DNA of 64,000 bases. It comes from Sinotaia quadrata (Eukaryota; Mollusca; Gastropoda; Architaenioglossa; Viviparidae). Below are positions 1 through 12,312 of this stretch, piece by piece. The position numbers were made by a program, and so were the translations under genes. Below the pieces are notes generated by a model, which was given only the letters and a program-made list of their open reading frames with translations, had not been told where the DNA came from and did not search any database. The DNA lies in the NCBI GenBank assembly GCA_028829895.1, contig CM054178.1, positions 103,885,558 to 103,949,557 of the forward strand, written 5' to 3'. Each line of letters starts with the position of its first letter. Position 1 is the first letter of the stretch.

Positions 1-867
1 TAAATATCCTAACTTGCTCAGCTGATATATTGAATCCTAACACTTAAGTTTTATGGGACAATTAACATTTAATACTACAAGTAAATTAATTGACGTTGCC
101 TTCTAGGATCGGCGACGTTATCTCTCCCCATTAATTAATTAGTAATCATTCATCTATAAACGGCTCAAATCCCAGCTGATAATAATTAACAGTCGTTCCA
201 AAAGAATTAATTAAAATAAGGGATAATGATAGCAAACATTTAATAACAGAAGTAATCAAATTTTTAAAAATACTTTCCAGATATAAATAAATACGACTGA
301 GCGTGTTTTCCTATCCCTTTCAGTTCAAGGGAATGAATTTTTGAATCAGATTGTCAGTAGGGAATAGGTTCGAGATCTGAGCACTTATCTCCCTTCCTCC
401 AGTGGTGAACAGTAGCGATTTAAACTGCCGGAATCTATGTTCACAGGATTTCTGCTTGCTGATGAAGCTCCCCTCAATAGATGAGGTTTCTTGATTATAT
501 AGAGGTTTAGATCAAGACAACAACAAAATATTCCAAATTTTAAAGAAAACAGAATTGCTCTCCTACAATGGTAGATATTTTCTGACTGGGTTCCGTTGAA
601 AAATTCATGATATACTATGTGTACCATGGACCTAGAATGTCTGTGAACTGCTCGCATAACCTAGCACGCCACTCAAGAGATTTCAAATTATTTACGATTC
701 TATTATTGATACAGAGGAACTGTAGCATTATGACTGGAGTGAAGTCCTGAATTCATTATTTTTTTTTAACTCCTCATGACATCCATTACAGGATTTCTCT
801 AAGGTAAACGTTTAAACACTGGTTGATATTTAAATTTATTTAACATTCCTACAATATTAAAATATTA
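1..867. other. AT-rich unique sequence, no gene seen
   Basis: I see no coding region, RNA gene or tandem repeat here. A 90-codon minus-strand frame at 385-657 has no recognisable domain and I give it no weight. Confidence 0.5.
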
Positions 868-906
868 CGCACACATACATGCATACACCACACACTCATA
901 CACACC

Positions 907-962
<56 letters not shown>

Positions 963-1131
963 ACACACATACACCACACATACATACACCACATATATAC
1001 ACCACACACTCATACACACACACAGACACCACACACACACGCACACGCACACACAGACCACACACACACAGACACCATACACACACACAGACACCATACA
1101 CACACACACACACAGACCACACACACACACA
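868..1131. repeat. CA-rich microsatellite, compound
   Basis: A long pure CA core (about 909-960) is flanked by interrupted CA with CACACCA, CATACA and CAGACAC variants. Histidine/threonine-rich and cysteine/valine-rich frames on both strands here are translations of the repeat and not genes. Confidence 0.95.
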
Positions 1132-1360
1132 ATGTAAGGGTGATGGTTGCGCGGTAGAATGTCGTCGAGATGCTGTGTCTTGTTCGGTGTTATTTTCTTG
1201 TCTTCTGCAGGCCGCGCCATTTGTATAAATTCACAAAACAGATTCTTTGTAATAGTGATCGTTTTTATTTTTATCAGACGTCGCCTGTGAACTGACGGAA
1301 CCAGGGCAGCAAACGATTAAATGGTACTAGACAATCGGCAAATATCCCAGTCCACGGCAC

Positions 1361-1552
1361 AGTATATAACACGCATACCTTTATTATGCGTACAATTTCA
1401 TTGACAACAGTATATAACACGCATACCTTTATTATGCGTACAATTTCATTGACAACAGTATATAACACGCATACCTTTATTATGCGTACAATTTCATTGA
1501 CAACAGTATATAACACGCATACCTTTATTATGCGTACAATTTCATTGACAAC
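1361..1552. repeat. 48-bp minisatellite, 4 units
   Basis: Four near-identical 48-bp units run without length change. Each starts AGTATATAACACGC and ends CATTGACAAC. Inside each unit ACGCATA and TATGCGT form a 7-bp inverted repeat around a 7-nt loop, so every unit could fold into a small hairpin. The unit is a multiple of three, which keeps a minus-strand frame open. Confidence 0.95.
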
Positions 1553-2737
1553 AGAATATTAATAATATCGATTCCTACCCTAGCCTCTAACTTAAACAAA
1601 GTTCTTCACCTGTTCTGTGCTAATCTCTCATCACCACACTATACAATAAATCATTTCACAATCTAACCTAAACTATCCACCCTAATTATCGGCCCCAAAG
1701 CCCAGTAGTCCTAGGTTTTCCCTACATTTGGTACTTTGTCTCTCTCGACCCTTTGCCCACCTCACGATTATGATCCAGCGCCTAACGTGTTAATTATATT
1801 CTGAAAGTGCGGCTGTCAACGAAAGCCCACGAAGGCAGGCGGGATAATCGAAACAAGAAGACCGAAGAAAATAGTTTATGTCTCCTTACTTGCTTGTTTG
1901 CTTGCCTAACTTACTTAAATTAATAATTTAAAGGATTATAACTAAAATGAAATAAAACGTGTTGGCGGGCTATAGCGCTCTCACACGCATAAATCATAAA
2001 ATACACAAATTGCATCAGTCATTATATAAAAATACATCAATTGAAAATATAGATAAAAATATTAATGCAATGTTACGATAAAGCGCTATTAGAAACAAAA
2101 GCAAGGGAAGTGACCCCGATCTGTCAAGGTGTCATTAACTTACTGCTGCTCGCCCAAACAATAAACACATGGAGACACTTGCACACATGCAGGCAATGAA
2201 CAAGTAAACAAAACAATAAACTCTTGGTAACAGGATTAAAATAATAATAATAAAAACGTTATGGTTGTGGGTTTGTGTGGGTTTAAGTAAAAATGTACTG
2301 GACATATTTTGAATGGATTTTTTCTGTTGTATACCTTAGTGGCCTAAAATCATGATAGTCTATATAACATCACTCTATACTATAAGGGAGCTCGCCGGTA
2401 GCCCTAAAACTATGAAAATTTTTAATTAAAAGCAGAGCAGACGTAGTAAACGTTGTATTTTGGATTGTGGTGGGTTGCATTATACTGTATTGTTAGCTCT
2501 TAATTTTGCTATGCCTACCCAAAAGAGGTCAAACTACATTTTCACTTTGCCTATTCCATAATTCCCTTTCACAAAAACCTTTTTGATTGTATTGGTCTAT
2601 ATTTAGAAATGATGAAGCGCAGCAAATAAGTAGAGCAATACATTATACAACAGAACTAGATCAGCAGGACATTCATCAATTACAGAGGTTTAGCTATGCG
2701 TGGATCATACAGGAACAACTAATACAACGCGTACTGA
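1553..2737. other. Unique AT-rich sequence, no gene seen
   Basis: No long frame, RNA gene or array is visible. Short A/T runs such as the AATAATAATAA stretch near 2241 are the only structure. Confidence 0.5.
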
Positions 2738-2902
2738 CGCACAAATACATACATTCATACATGCACGTACGCACAAATAAATACATTCATACATGCGCGT
2801 ACGCACAAATAAATACATTCATACATGCACGTACGCACAAATAAATACATTCATACATGCACGTACGCACAAATAAACACATTCATACATGCATGTATGC
2901 AT
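2738..2902. repeat. 32-bp minisatellite, about 5 units
   Basis: Units read CGCACAAATAAATACATTCA followed by TACATGCACGTA. The last unit has decayed (GCATGTATGCATAAAG). An 85-codon plus-strand frame ending here is mostly the translated repeat. Confidence 0.9.
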
Positions 2903-3570
2903 AAAGAAAAACTACACACATTAACAATCATGCTCTCTTAGGTAAAAGAGACACCCCTCTTCGAAGGAATGTCGAGCGAAAACCATGCTTTCAGATAAAA
3001 CCCTATCAAGTTTTCTTAATAAAAAGCACTGTAAATTCAACCGTCTGTATGTAAAACCAACTTTTATGTGAATTTATTTACAATCGGAACTATACATTTC
3101 ACCATATATGGAGTTTTAGTTAAAACTGTAACTTAATTCCTCAACCGAATGTCCTACAGGCAATATTTATATAAACCGAGTTTACCGCTTTAGGAGCAGT
3201 TCTTATTAAATGATAAACAAGAACAATGGGTAAAACGAAACTCAACAAGGTACCCGTTGTCTGGGTGAGGATGTGACTTAAAACTCTACTTCATCTAGTG
3301 GCCCGAGGCATGAGTTGCGCTGATATTTTCAACAGACAGCATAATCTATCACCAATACACGCTAATATTAGCAAACATGAAAAACACTGTTGTACAGTAA
3401 AGGAGCGTCTGATACTTAGCCGGGTGTATCGTGCGTGTAGACAAATCGAACTGTGCACCCTTTTCTGAACTGTCGCACATTTCAAAGTGACGGTACGGTT
3501 CGGCAGTATACTCTTTGTGACTATGGTTCAAGATAAAGCAAACTGGAAGTGTCCCCCACTACCATTACCA
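2903..3570. other. Unique sequence, no gene seen
   Basis: Two overlapping minus-strand frames (3291-3531, 60-64 codons) have no recognisable motif. I see nothing else. Confidence 0.45.
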
Positions 3571-3789
3571 CCACAACTATACACACACTTACCACACAAA
3601 CACACACACACACACACATGCATACTCACACACATTTACCACACACGCACACTTACCACACACACAAAATATACATACTCACATACCACACACACACACA
3701 CACACACATACCATACAAATACACTCACACACACATATTCACTACATACAATACACGCTACACACACACACACACACTCACACATACCA
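3571..3789. repeat. CA-rich imperfect microsatellite
   Basis: Interrupted CA runs contain CATACCA, CACTTACCA and CATATTCA variants. The frames of 94 and 136 codons here are translated CA repeat. Confidence 0.9.
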
Positions 3790-4084
3790 GACCCACGCAC
3801 TTTTTGCCGGCTCGCCCTGTTCTTTTGGTTTGAAAACTTTAAGCAACAAATAATAAATATGCTGAACGACCGGCTCAGGTCTCCTTGGTATTACTAAGGA
3901 AGGGCACTCAGGAAATACCACACATACTTTGGCACAATATGACTGCAAGGACGTTCATTTCATTATGTTATCGATTACTTGACGTACCGAGGGAGAGACG
4001 GAGATACAGAGAGGTGGGAGAGAAAAGCTAACATTATGCCAAATTTCCCAAACAAAAACGTGAATTGAACGTGTATTGATGGCC

Positions 4085-4094
4085 TACACGCACG

Positions 4095-4138
<44 letters not shown>
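4085..4138. repeat. (CA)n microsatellite
   Basis: Starts with CACGCACGCACG and continues as an uninterrupted CA run. Confidence 0.95.
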
Positions 4139-4140
<2 letters not shown>

Positions 4141-4254
4141 TTTACAAACGTATTATTAGCATTATAGAATGTCATCATGTGTTACGTACGTGATTATATA
4201 GTTTACTGCAAACGTAACTACGCCCTATCTCTTGTAAACAGGGGAAAGAAACGA

Positions 4255-4438
4255 AAATACACGTCAATAAGGGATGCATTGGAGACAACACAAATACACG
4301 TCAATAAGGAATGTATTGGAGACAACACAAATACATGTCAATAAGTGAAGTATTGGAGACAACACAAATACACGTCAATAAGGGATGTATTGGAGACAAC
4401 ACAAATACACGTCAATAAGGGATGTATTGGAGACAACA
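4255..4438. repeat. 37-bp minisatellite, about 5 units
   Basis: Units contain GTCAATAAGGGATGTATTGG then AGACAACACAAATACAC. Single-base variants (GCATTGG, AAGTGAAG) mark individual copies. Confidence 0.92.
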
Positions 4439-5221
4439 AAACAATTATCTTACCGAACAGCGCTATTTAGTTCCGGTCAGAAAGTCAGTTGGAGATCACA
4501 GCCGCCCGGCATGTCCTCTAGAAATTCGTCATTGCCAAAATTAAGTTCGGCGTCATCCCTGACAACAACACGAATACCCGCTATTGGTGTACGTCAGTTT
4601 ACTTTTTGTTACTTTGTCTAAAGACAAAGGGTTTGTTCCAGGAGACTGTTTTTAGTATACTCAGCACTTATCGCACACCAACCACCACCCTGTCAGCATG
4701 CGGTGAGAGAAGCAATCCTGCAATACCCATTTATCTCCCACCGCTCTTACGCACCGGCTATGAATTGAAAAGGTTTCTAGAAAGAATTAGTTCCCTTTGT
4801 GCGTATTCCTTGTGTCCAAAAACGTTTGATTTTATGTTCTAGGCACTGGTCACACATCCATGCTCAGAGAAGAATTTAAACAATATTCTGAAATTCATTA
4901 AACAAAACTCAAACTTTTCCTTATGTGGCAAACAAAAATAAAAGAAAGAGAAGTTAATAAAAGAGAGAGAAGGAAAAACAACTCCTAGAGCAAAATAGAA
5001 ATCATACTGTCAACGTTCCTATGTTCATCAGGGTCCATTTACCAGAACTTTGCGGTCTGTCGCGCTGAAATACAAAGAGACGTTGGTCATTTTCAAGAGA
5101 GCTTTACTGAAATACAAAGAAATACATCGTGCATCAAAGGGAGAAGGGTTGGAAAATTGTGACTTTTCCTTGAACGTTCTTAATGGATGCCCTTACCTGC
5201 GCATTCATCTCGTTCACGTGG
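4439..5221. other. Unique sequence, no gene seen
   Basis: Two 78-codon plus-strand frames (4385-4842) overlap each other and match nothing I know. No splice or promoter arrangement is convincing. Confidence 0.4.
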
Positions 5222-5755
5222 GAGATAAATATTATAAATACTTAATGTTAATATTAATGTACAGATGAGAGATATATATTATAAATACTCCAGTATTAAT
5301 GTAAAGATGAGAGATAACTATTATAAACACTCCAATATTAATGTACAGATGAGATATATATATATTATAAATACTCCAGTATTAATATAAAGATGAGAGA
5401 TAACTATTATAAACACTCCAATATTAATGTAAAGATGAGAGATAAATATTATAAATACTCCAGTATTCATGTAAAGATGAGATAAATATTATAAATACTC
5501 CAGTATTAATGTAAAGATGAGATACATATTATAAATATTCCAGTATTAATGTAAAGATGAGATAAATATTATAAATACTCCAGTATTAATGTAAAGATGA
5601 GATAAATATTATAAATACTCCAGTATTAATGTAAAGATGAGATAAATATTATAAATACTCCAGTATTAATGTAAAGATGAGATAAATATTATAAATACTC
5701 CAGTATTAATGTAAAGATGAGATAAATATTATAAATACTCCAGTTTTCATGTAAC
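5222..5755. repeat. 40-bp AT-rich minisatellite, about 13 units
   Basis: Units contain GATGAGATAAATATTATAAA then TACTCCAGTATTAATGTAAA. The 5' units are longer and more varied (extra GAGATAACT or ATATATAT). The 3' units are nearly identical, which suggests more recent homogenisation at the 3' side. Confidence 0.95.
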
Positions 5756-5818
5756 GTTGAGGGTTTCTCATTCTTCTTGTTTAGTTTTTGTCCGTTCGCT
5801 TGGGGTTTTTCCTCTCCG

Positions 5819-5857
5819 TGGTGTGTGTGTGTATGTGTGTGTGTTGTGTGTGTATGT

Positions 5858-5899
<42 letters not shown>
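5819..5899. repeat. (GT)n microsatellite
   Basis: GT run with a few GTAT and GTTGT interruptions in its first half, pure at its 3' end. Confidence 0.95.
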
Positions 5900-6138
5900 T
5901 TTATTTCCAGGTACTACTTGTCCCATTAAAAAAAAAGAATTCAAAATGTTTCACATGTCTTCCATGCCATCGCACCAACAATATAACAAACAGGACTTTG
6001 TGAAAAAACGATAGTCATTTTGCCCCCAAAATAAAGTTTCATTATGTTTTTGGTACAAGTGCACTAACACTCATTCTCTTATGAATTTTTTCACTAAGAA
6101 TTCCCACAAACATCAGGTTCTTTTGTTTTTGTTCTCTC

Positions 6139-6202
6139 TCACCCCACCCCACACCCACCCCACATACACCCCACACACACCCCACCCCCACCCCACACAC
6201 AC
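6139..6202. repeat. C-rich CACCC/CACA simple repeat
   Basis: Alternating CCCCAC and ACACAC blocks form a C-rich strand of about 64 nt. Confidence 0.85.
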
Positions 6203-6842
6203 CTCTTTCCACACAAATGCAAAGATGATGTAGTTCGACATTCCTAGTTTTGCTTTTCCTTAATTTTCAAAGAGCTGAAGGGAGGGGTGTTTGAGGGGGG
6301 AGATGATTTTAGCAGTAGGGCCTATGTGTTGGGAGGGAAGAGGGAACGTTAAGGTCACCCCGATTTCACGTATCATGTTACAGTGTCTCTAGAGCACAAA
6401 GCCAAAGACGCCCCACTTTAACGTGACGTGTCACAATGCATCTAGAGCAATCAACCTAAGGTCACCGCGACTTCGTTATCAAACCACACTGAATTCAAGG
6501 ACACAGCCTAATGAAAATGAATAAGTGACCATTTTGCAACTGAATGTTTTACTTTGTAGTAGAACTTATATACGTATATACAACGAGACACAAAATATGT
6601 GTGTTTTATATGTTTGTTTGTTTGTTTACTTGTAAAGTTTGCTCTTTCTCTCCTCACTGGGTGTGCATCGCAGTATCAAGTCACGCGAACGAGTCGTCTC
6701 GTGTAACTGCCACCTCCATTATCAGTAATGCATGGTCGTGCTCAGCAAGCCGCGTCAACTGAAATGAATAAAATGACAACCGAAAAGAAACAACTATAAT
6801 CTTTTAGGCTAAACACACGGATCAAGCTAAAGACAAACCAGG
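6203..6842. other. Unique sequence, no gene seen
   Basis: Two TCTAGAGCA-containing segments (about 6389-6396 and 6440-6447), each close to a CACGT or GACGTG motif, look like a weak old duplication. No gene is visible. Confidence 0.35.
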
Positions 6843-6850
6843 CACACACA

Positions 6851-6898
<48 letters not shown>

Positions 6899-6914
6899 AA
6901 CAAACACACACACA
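6843..6914. repeat. (CA)n microsatellite
   Basis: CA run interrupted by AACAAACAAAC near 6893. Confidence 0.95.
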
Positions 6915-7190
6915 CAGAGATTAAAGTCAGGCTACAAAACAATCCAAGAAAGCTACAAAGAGTTGAGTAGTTTACTACGCGTACGGAAAGAAAGTTGACG
7001 TAATACGGTTTCAAAAAAATAACTTTTGAAACAAAAATCGTTATTGAAATCCTATAGTATCGATATTTCAGAAATTGTTGGACATTTTAAAAAATAAATA
7101 TTATACCGTTGAAATGAGATTTGTCATTGCAAAAATTAATTGGCACGCATACAGAACTGTAATAATCATTTGCATATCACCTGATATTCT

Positions 7191-7605
7191 TCGTCGTCAT
7201 AATCACCATCATCATCGTTGTCATCGTAGAAATCACCCTTATCATCGTCACATACACATTATCACAAACATCGTATTAAGTATCGTCATCGACATCTCAC
7301 AATCACAGTCAATATCACCCCATGATCACCAACGTCGTCACAATCACTGTAATAATAATTTCATTATAGCCAACATCATCATAAGCACCGTCATCATCAT
7401 ATCACAGTCATTGTCATAGAATCCCATTATCATCGTCACTATCATAATCAACGTTATCGTCACAGTGACTGTCGTAGTCATCCCATTATTATCATTTCAT
7501 AACCACCGTCATTATCATATCACATTCACTGTCATAGAATCCCATTATCATCGTCATCGTCACTGTCATGATCATCCCACTATCACCGTCATCGTCACAA
7601 CACAT
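7191..7605. repeat. Cryptically simple TCATCG/ATCAC-rich tract
   Basis: About 400 bp is built from imperfect ATC, ATCGTC, CACCGTCAT and ATCACA words with no fixed long unit. Histidine-rich frames here are translations of the CAT/CAC words. Confidence 0.85.
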
Positions 7606-8147
7606 ATATTTTTTAATTATTATTACTCTCATGATTTTATGTCAAAACTGTCCAATGTATAATGTGCAATGATAAAATAACAGCTTGTACGTTACATTGT
7701 AAGTCTGATATGAATGAATAAATTAATAAAAATTGCTGAAAGTCCCCATAGTGTCAGAAATGTGTTCTTGTCATTCTGCAGGCCTATTCTGAGAACGCAA
7801 AAAAGAATTTTCTGTATAACTGAAGTAGGGGTTGGTTGGTTATGTAGGGAACGCTTCCGGCTTCCGCCGCTTTTGCGTTTGGGGAGGGGGGAGAGGGAGG
7901 GGAAGGGTGCTTTTCTGCTGCGTGCGCTCGTTGCGAAAACATGTCTGGCCGGCAAAGGCTGACTCCAAACTCGGTAATCCGTGGGGTGGAGTTGATGTTG
8001 TTGTTATTCCTGGCGGTGGCGTTGATGTTGTAGTCGTTTCTGGTGTTATGGTGAGGGGGGGGGTGTCTTACAGAGCCCAGGCTAGTAATATACCAGACCT
8101 ATACCCAGTATGTACATGCACCCGGTTTGTTCAACCTCCCGACCTCC

Positions 8148-8813
8148 TCACTGGTGGCTTTGTTGTTGTTGTTGTTGTGGCTGCCCCCGGTGTCCGTTGG
8201 GATGTCTGAAGGCGGGCGCTGGTGGCCAGTACAAATGGTCGAGTAACAGTTGAATCATGTCGGCCATTGGATGGTTAAAAAACCCAAGAGGGGTACTGTT
8301 GTTCATAGTATGGCCATTGTTGTTGTTGTCGTCGTTGATGTCCGTGTTGTTGTTGAGGGCGCTGTTGTTGCCTCCGAATAGGCGGTGGTGGGCGCCGTCT
8401 TTTCTTTTTTGGCCCTGTTCTGGTGATGGTCGTGGTGTGAGCTGGCATTCTGTTGTTGTTGTCGTCGCCGTTGTTGGTGGTCGAGGCGGCGGCGCTGGTA
8501 GAGGTGAGAAGGATGGGGCCTCCAGCTCTCTTGAGGCCTCGTCCAGAGTGGTGTGAACTTCGTTCGTTTGTTTTGGTTCACTAGTGTAGACGTTTGTCGT
8601 TTGAATTTCTTTTTCCTTCCTTTCGATGTTATAAGTCTGAGTATTAGCGGCTTTAAGATGTTTTTCTTTTTTCTTCTTTATCTCTGTTTGAATTTTCTTT
8701 TCCTCCGTTGTAGTCCTTTGAGTTTGTGTTTTCTTTACTTCCGTCACTGGTGTTGGTGTCTGAGAAAATGCCGTGTTGTCTTTATTTTTTTTTCCTTCAT
8801 AGTCTATGTGGAG
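8148..8813 (-). CDS. Candidate coding exon, low-complexity protein of unknown function
   Basis: The frame is open for 222 codons, the longest in the window outside a clean tandem array. In order, the peptide has a Lys/Glu/Thr/Gln-rich part, a Pro-rich stretch (LPAPPPRPP), a Thr run, an Asn/Asp-rich stretch (NNNTDINDDNNNNGH), a short segment with hydrophobic residues (FFNHPMADMIQLLLDHLYWP) and a C-terminal Gln run. The stop codon overlaps GTGAGG (minus strand from 8151), a fair 5' splice site, so the true exon may end at the CCA codon just before it. A possible acceptor ATAG lies just before 8803, but its pyrimidine tract is weak. There is no domain I recognise and no start codon I can defend. 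A chance open frame across imperfect CAA/CAG repeats is the main alternative. Confidence 0.28.
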   Translation of the reverse strand, partial: LHIDYEGKKNKDNTAFSQTPTPVTEVKKTQTQRTTTEEKKIQTEIKKKKEKHLKAANTQTYNIERKEKEIQTTNVYTSEPKQTNEVHTTLDEASRELEAPSFSPLPAPPPRPPTTATTTTTECQLTPRPSPEQGQKRKDGAHHRLFGGNNSALNNNTDINDDNNNNGHTMNNSTPLGFFNHPMADMIQLLLDHLYWPPAPAFRHPNGHRGQPQQQQQQSHQ

Positions 8814-10120
8814 TTAATTTTTGTTGGTGGCGGAATGAAGTATGGGACTGCACCTTTATTGCTTTTATGACTAAGCGAGAAAAAGTTTTTCCCCTTGCAT
8901 CAGTAATCGCAGTTTGACTTGAGTCTACTGCTGTTGGTTTGCTCTCTTTAATCTTTTTTTTTTCCTGCACATTCTTTGCAAGTGAATTTTATTTATCCAA
9001 GAATTTACTGAATTATCAAGGGAAAATAAACGTTGCCGGCTTAGATTTTAATCGACATATTTTTATAAAATAATGTTATTATTTACTGTGGTATTGCAGT
9101 ACTTATTTTGCTAATAGTGTTTTTTTGACTCTTTAGTCTTTACATTTCATCTATATAGATATGAATAAGAGCTCTCGGTTTGAGAAGAAGAAATATCTCT
9201 CGGTCATTGTTATCATAATATTCCAAAGGTTTAGCAATAATATAAATTAACAAATAGTTATATTTGTTGTTGCTTTTTTTTGCTATGCATTTTCTGCTAT
9301 AATTTGATTTCGAGCACTTCTGTAGATTAAGTTTGCTTAACATTTACTTAAGCTCTCTCTCTCCCCCTCCCCACCCCCCAAAAATGACTGCACACATCTT
9401 TGAGTGAAAGAGACTTCGTTTGTGCGTCACTGTATAAATTTTCTGTTTCGTTAATATTCCGTGACATTCCACTACACTCCTCACGGGGATTAAGTCCAGG
9501 TGGCTGACTGGCTGGCTGGCCAGGTGTCAGACTGAGAAAGCTTAGACTGAAGATGGCAATTATTGAGTCGGCGGCGCTGAGAGCAGAAGCAGCTAAGTTG
9601 CTGAAGGGCGTATCCTATTGTGAATGACGATTAGACACAGAAAATTAGTTTTACTCGCTAATTGTAATCTTTTTTAATGAGACTGAAGATTTCTTTATGG
9701 GGGGGGGTTGAGTTTGGTAATAATGAAAATAATGATAAATTTTGACTAGTTAGTTCAACAAAAGCATGCCGCTTATGATTCTGGCTTATATATATAAAAC
9801 TCACTCGTATTATTGATATAGTTGTAATCCCTCTCTGAAGCGAAGTCTTTTTTTTGGGGGGGGGAGGGGGGGCATACCACATTAATAAACTGTTGAGATA
9901 TCACGAACGACACTGAAAGGTGCATACTAATACTCCATTTAACACCAACAAACTCTTCCAATGGTTATGCTACCACCAACAACACCGTCCCTCCCGGCCT
10001 AGAACAGCATTAACAGACAGAACTGCTGAAGGAAGTCTGTGCCAGCAATCTCAGATGGTGACGTCATAAAGTATCTGTACTGCATACTAGTAAACGAATT
10101 AGATTCAAATTGAGAGTGAC
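8814..10120. other. Unique AT-rich sequence with G-runs, no gene seen
   Basis: No coding region is recognised. G-runs occur at 9700-9708 and 9856-9872 (nine G, A, seven G), and the second follows a T run. Minus-strand frames reading through them as Pro-rich peptides are artefacts. Confidence 0.45.
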
Positions 10121-11208
10121 ATGGCTAGCTCTTCAAATACTAAACATACAAAGCACTATATGGCTAGCATATACAAAGTTACTACATAGCTAGCGCTTCA
10201 AACACTAAACATACAAAGTTAATGCATAGCTAGCACTTCAAACACTAAACAAAGTTAATGCATAGCTAGCACTTCAAACACTAAACATACAAAGTTAATG
10301 CATAGCTAGCACTTCAAACACTAAACATACAAAGTTAATGCATAGCTAGCACTTCAAACACTAAACAAACTTAATGCATAGCTAGCACTTCAAACACTAA
10401 ACAAAGTTAATGCATAGCTAGCACTTCAAACACTAAACATACAAAGTTAATGCATAGCTAGCACTTTAAACATACAAAGTTAATGAATAGCTAGCACTTC
10501 AAACACTAAACAAAGTTAATGCATAGCTAGCACTTCAAGCACTAAACTTACAAAGTTAATGCATAGCTAGCTCTTCAAATACTAAACATACAAAGCACTA
10601 TATGGCTAGCATATACAAAGTTACTACATAGCTAGCGCTTCAAACACTAAACATACAAAGTTAATGCATAGCTAGCACTTCAAGCACTAATCAAAGTTAA
10701 TGCATAGCTAGCACTTCAAACACTAAACAAAGTTAATGCATAGCTAGCACTTCAAACACTAAACAAAGTTAATGCATAGCTAGCACTTCAAGCACTAAAC
10801 TTACAAAGTTAATGCATAGCTAGCACTTCAAGCACTAAACATACAAAGTTAATGCATAGCTAGCACTTCAAGCACTAAACTTACAAAGTTAATGCATAGC
10901 TAGCACTTCAAGCACTAAACTTACAAAGTTAATGCATAGCTAGCACTTCAAACACTAAACATACAAAGTTAATGCATAGCTAGCACTTCAAACACTAAAC
11001 AAAGTTAATGCATAGCTAGCACTTCAAACACTAAACATACAAAGTTAATGCATAGCTAGCACTTCAAGCACTAAACTTACAAAGTTAATGCATAGCTAGC
11101 ACTTCAAACACTAAACATACAAAGTTAATGCATAGCTAGCACTTCAAGCACTAAACTTACAAAGTTAATGCATAGCTAGCACTTCAAACACTAAACATAC
11201 AAAGTTAC
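10121..11208. repeat. 36/40-bp minisatellite rich in palindromes, about 29 units
   Basis: Units contain ATGCATAGCTAGCACTTCAA followed by ACACTAAACATACAAAGTTA. A recurrent variant lacks four bases of the ACATACA part, giving 36-bp units. ATGCAT and GCTAGC palindromes occur in nearly every unit. The divergent opening block (GCTAGCTCTTCAAATACT, then CACTATATGGCTAGC) recurs about 442 bp later near 10566, showing a segmental duplication inside the array. Confidence 0.97.
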
Positions 11209-11780
11209 TAATGTTTCAATCAAGAATGAATTTGTACTTCTAATTTGAACTTCTACCGCTATTAACTTTGTAAAGTCACTTATAAAAAAAAATAATTTGA
11301 GAATAGGTGGATTTTTAATTTTTAGCTATTATATTAGTGATTTTTTTACTTTACAGCACACTGATTGGAATTGTAAAGTTAATTATTTAAGTTACTTGCA
11401 CTATGACATGTACACTCCTTTGTTGTTGTTAGTAGGGGTTTTGTGGGGGGGTGGGGGGGGCGGTGGAGTGGAGCGTTTTGTTTTTGTTTTTCTTTGTTTG
11501 TTTCGGCTTGTTTTTGTTTTTTTTTTGTTTTGTTTTAAGTTTTGTTTTGCTTTTGTTTTCATTGGCAATCGGAAATTAGGTCACAAGCAAAAATAACCAC
11601 AGGAAAAGGCTCTAGTATTGTATGATTGTATGAATATGTTTATGATTATATATATATGTATGTAATATTTCTTCATAAACAATATTTAACTCTATGCGTT
11701 TGCATGGTCGGATAGGTTTGAACAATTTGCTTATTACAGCCAGAGGATGACATTGCTTGTATCATTAGCCGTCATTCCCG
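11209..11780. other. T/G-rich unique sequence with G-run, no gene seen
   Basis: A G-rich block at 11445-11463 (G7 T G8 C GG) precedes about 90 bp of TTTTG/TTTGT repeats. A 99-codon frame across it is low complexity and unsupported. Confidence 0.5.
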
Positions 11781-11987
11781 AGCCTATAATACGCATGTAT
11801 CATAATGACTTGTAACTAAAACCGCTCATTATTGGCACAGGATTACTTTAGCCTATAATACGCATGTATAATAATGACTTGTAACTAAAACCGCTCATTA
11901 TTGGCACAGGAGTACTTTAGCCTATAATACGCATGTATCATAATGACTTGTAACTAAAACCGCTCATTATTGGCACAGGATTACTTT
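11781..11987. repeat. 69-bp minisatellite, 3 exact-length units
   Basis: Three copies start AGCCTATAATACGCATGTAT and contain CCGCTCATTATTGGCACAGG. Copies differ at only a few bases and share one length. Confidence 0.95.
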
Positions 11988-12170
11988 AGCAGAAATGTCA
12001 CAAATTTTGCTACCGAGGAAAATATAAAAGAGAATCAGGAATAAAAGTAATAAATTGTGCATATGGGTGTGTTTGTGTGTGTTCATGTGTCACAGGAGTT
12101 AACAAGAAGACAGTCTTCAATGTCACAGATCGGATTACAAGTATTTTTTACATTAATGCCTAGTATACAC

Positions 12171-12312
12171 ATCACTTCAAACATAACATTAGTTTACATA
12201 CATCACTTCAAACGTAACATTAGTTTACATACATCACTTCAAACATAACATTAGTTTACATACATCACTTCAAACGTGACATTAGTTTACATACATCATT
12301 TCAAACATTAGA
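12171..12312. repeat. 31-bp minisatellite, about 4.5 units
   Basis: Units contain ATCACTTCAAACATAACATT then AGTTTACATAC. The 3' units decay into ATCATTTCAAACATTAG. Confidence 0.92.

Noticed and set aside
849..1220. Cys/Val-rich or His/Thr-rich frames over CA repeats (also at 3.5, 5.8, 6.8, 38.3 and 55.2 kb)
   Set aside because: They are direct translations of dinucleotide repeats.
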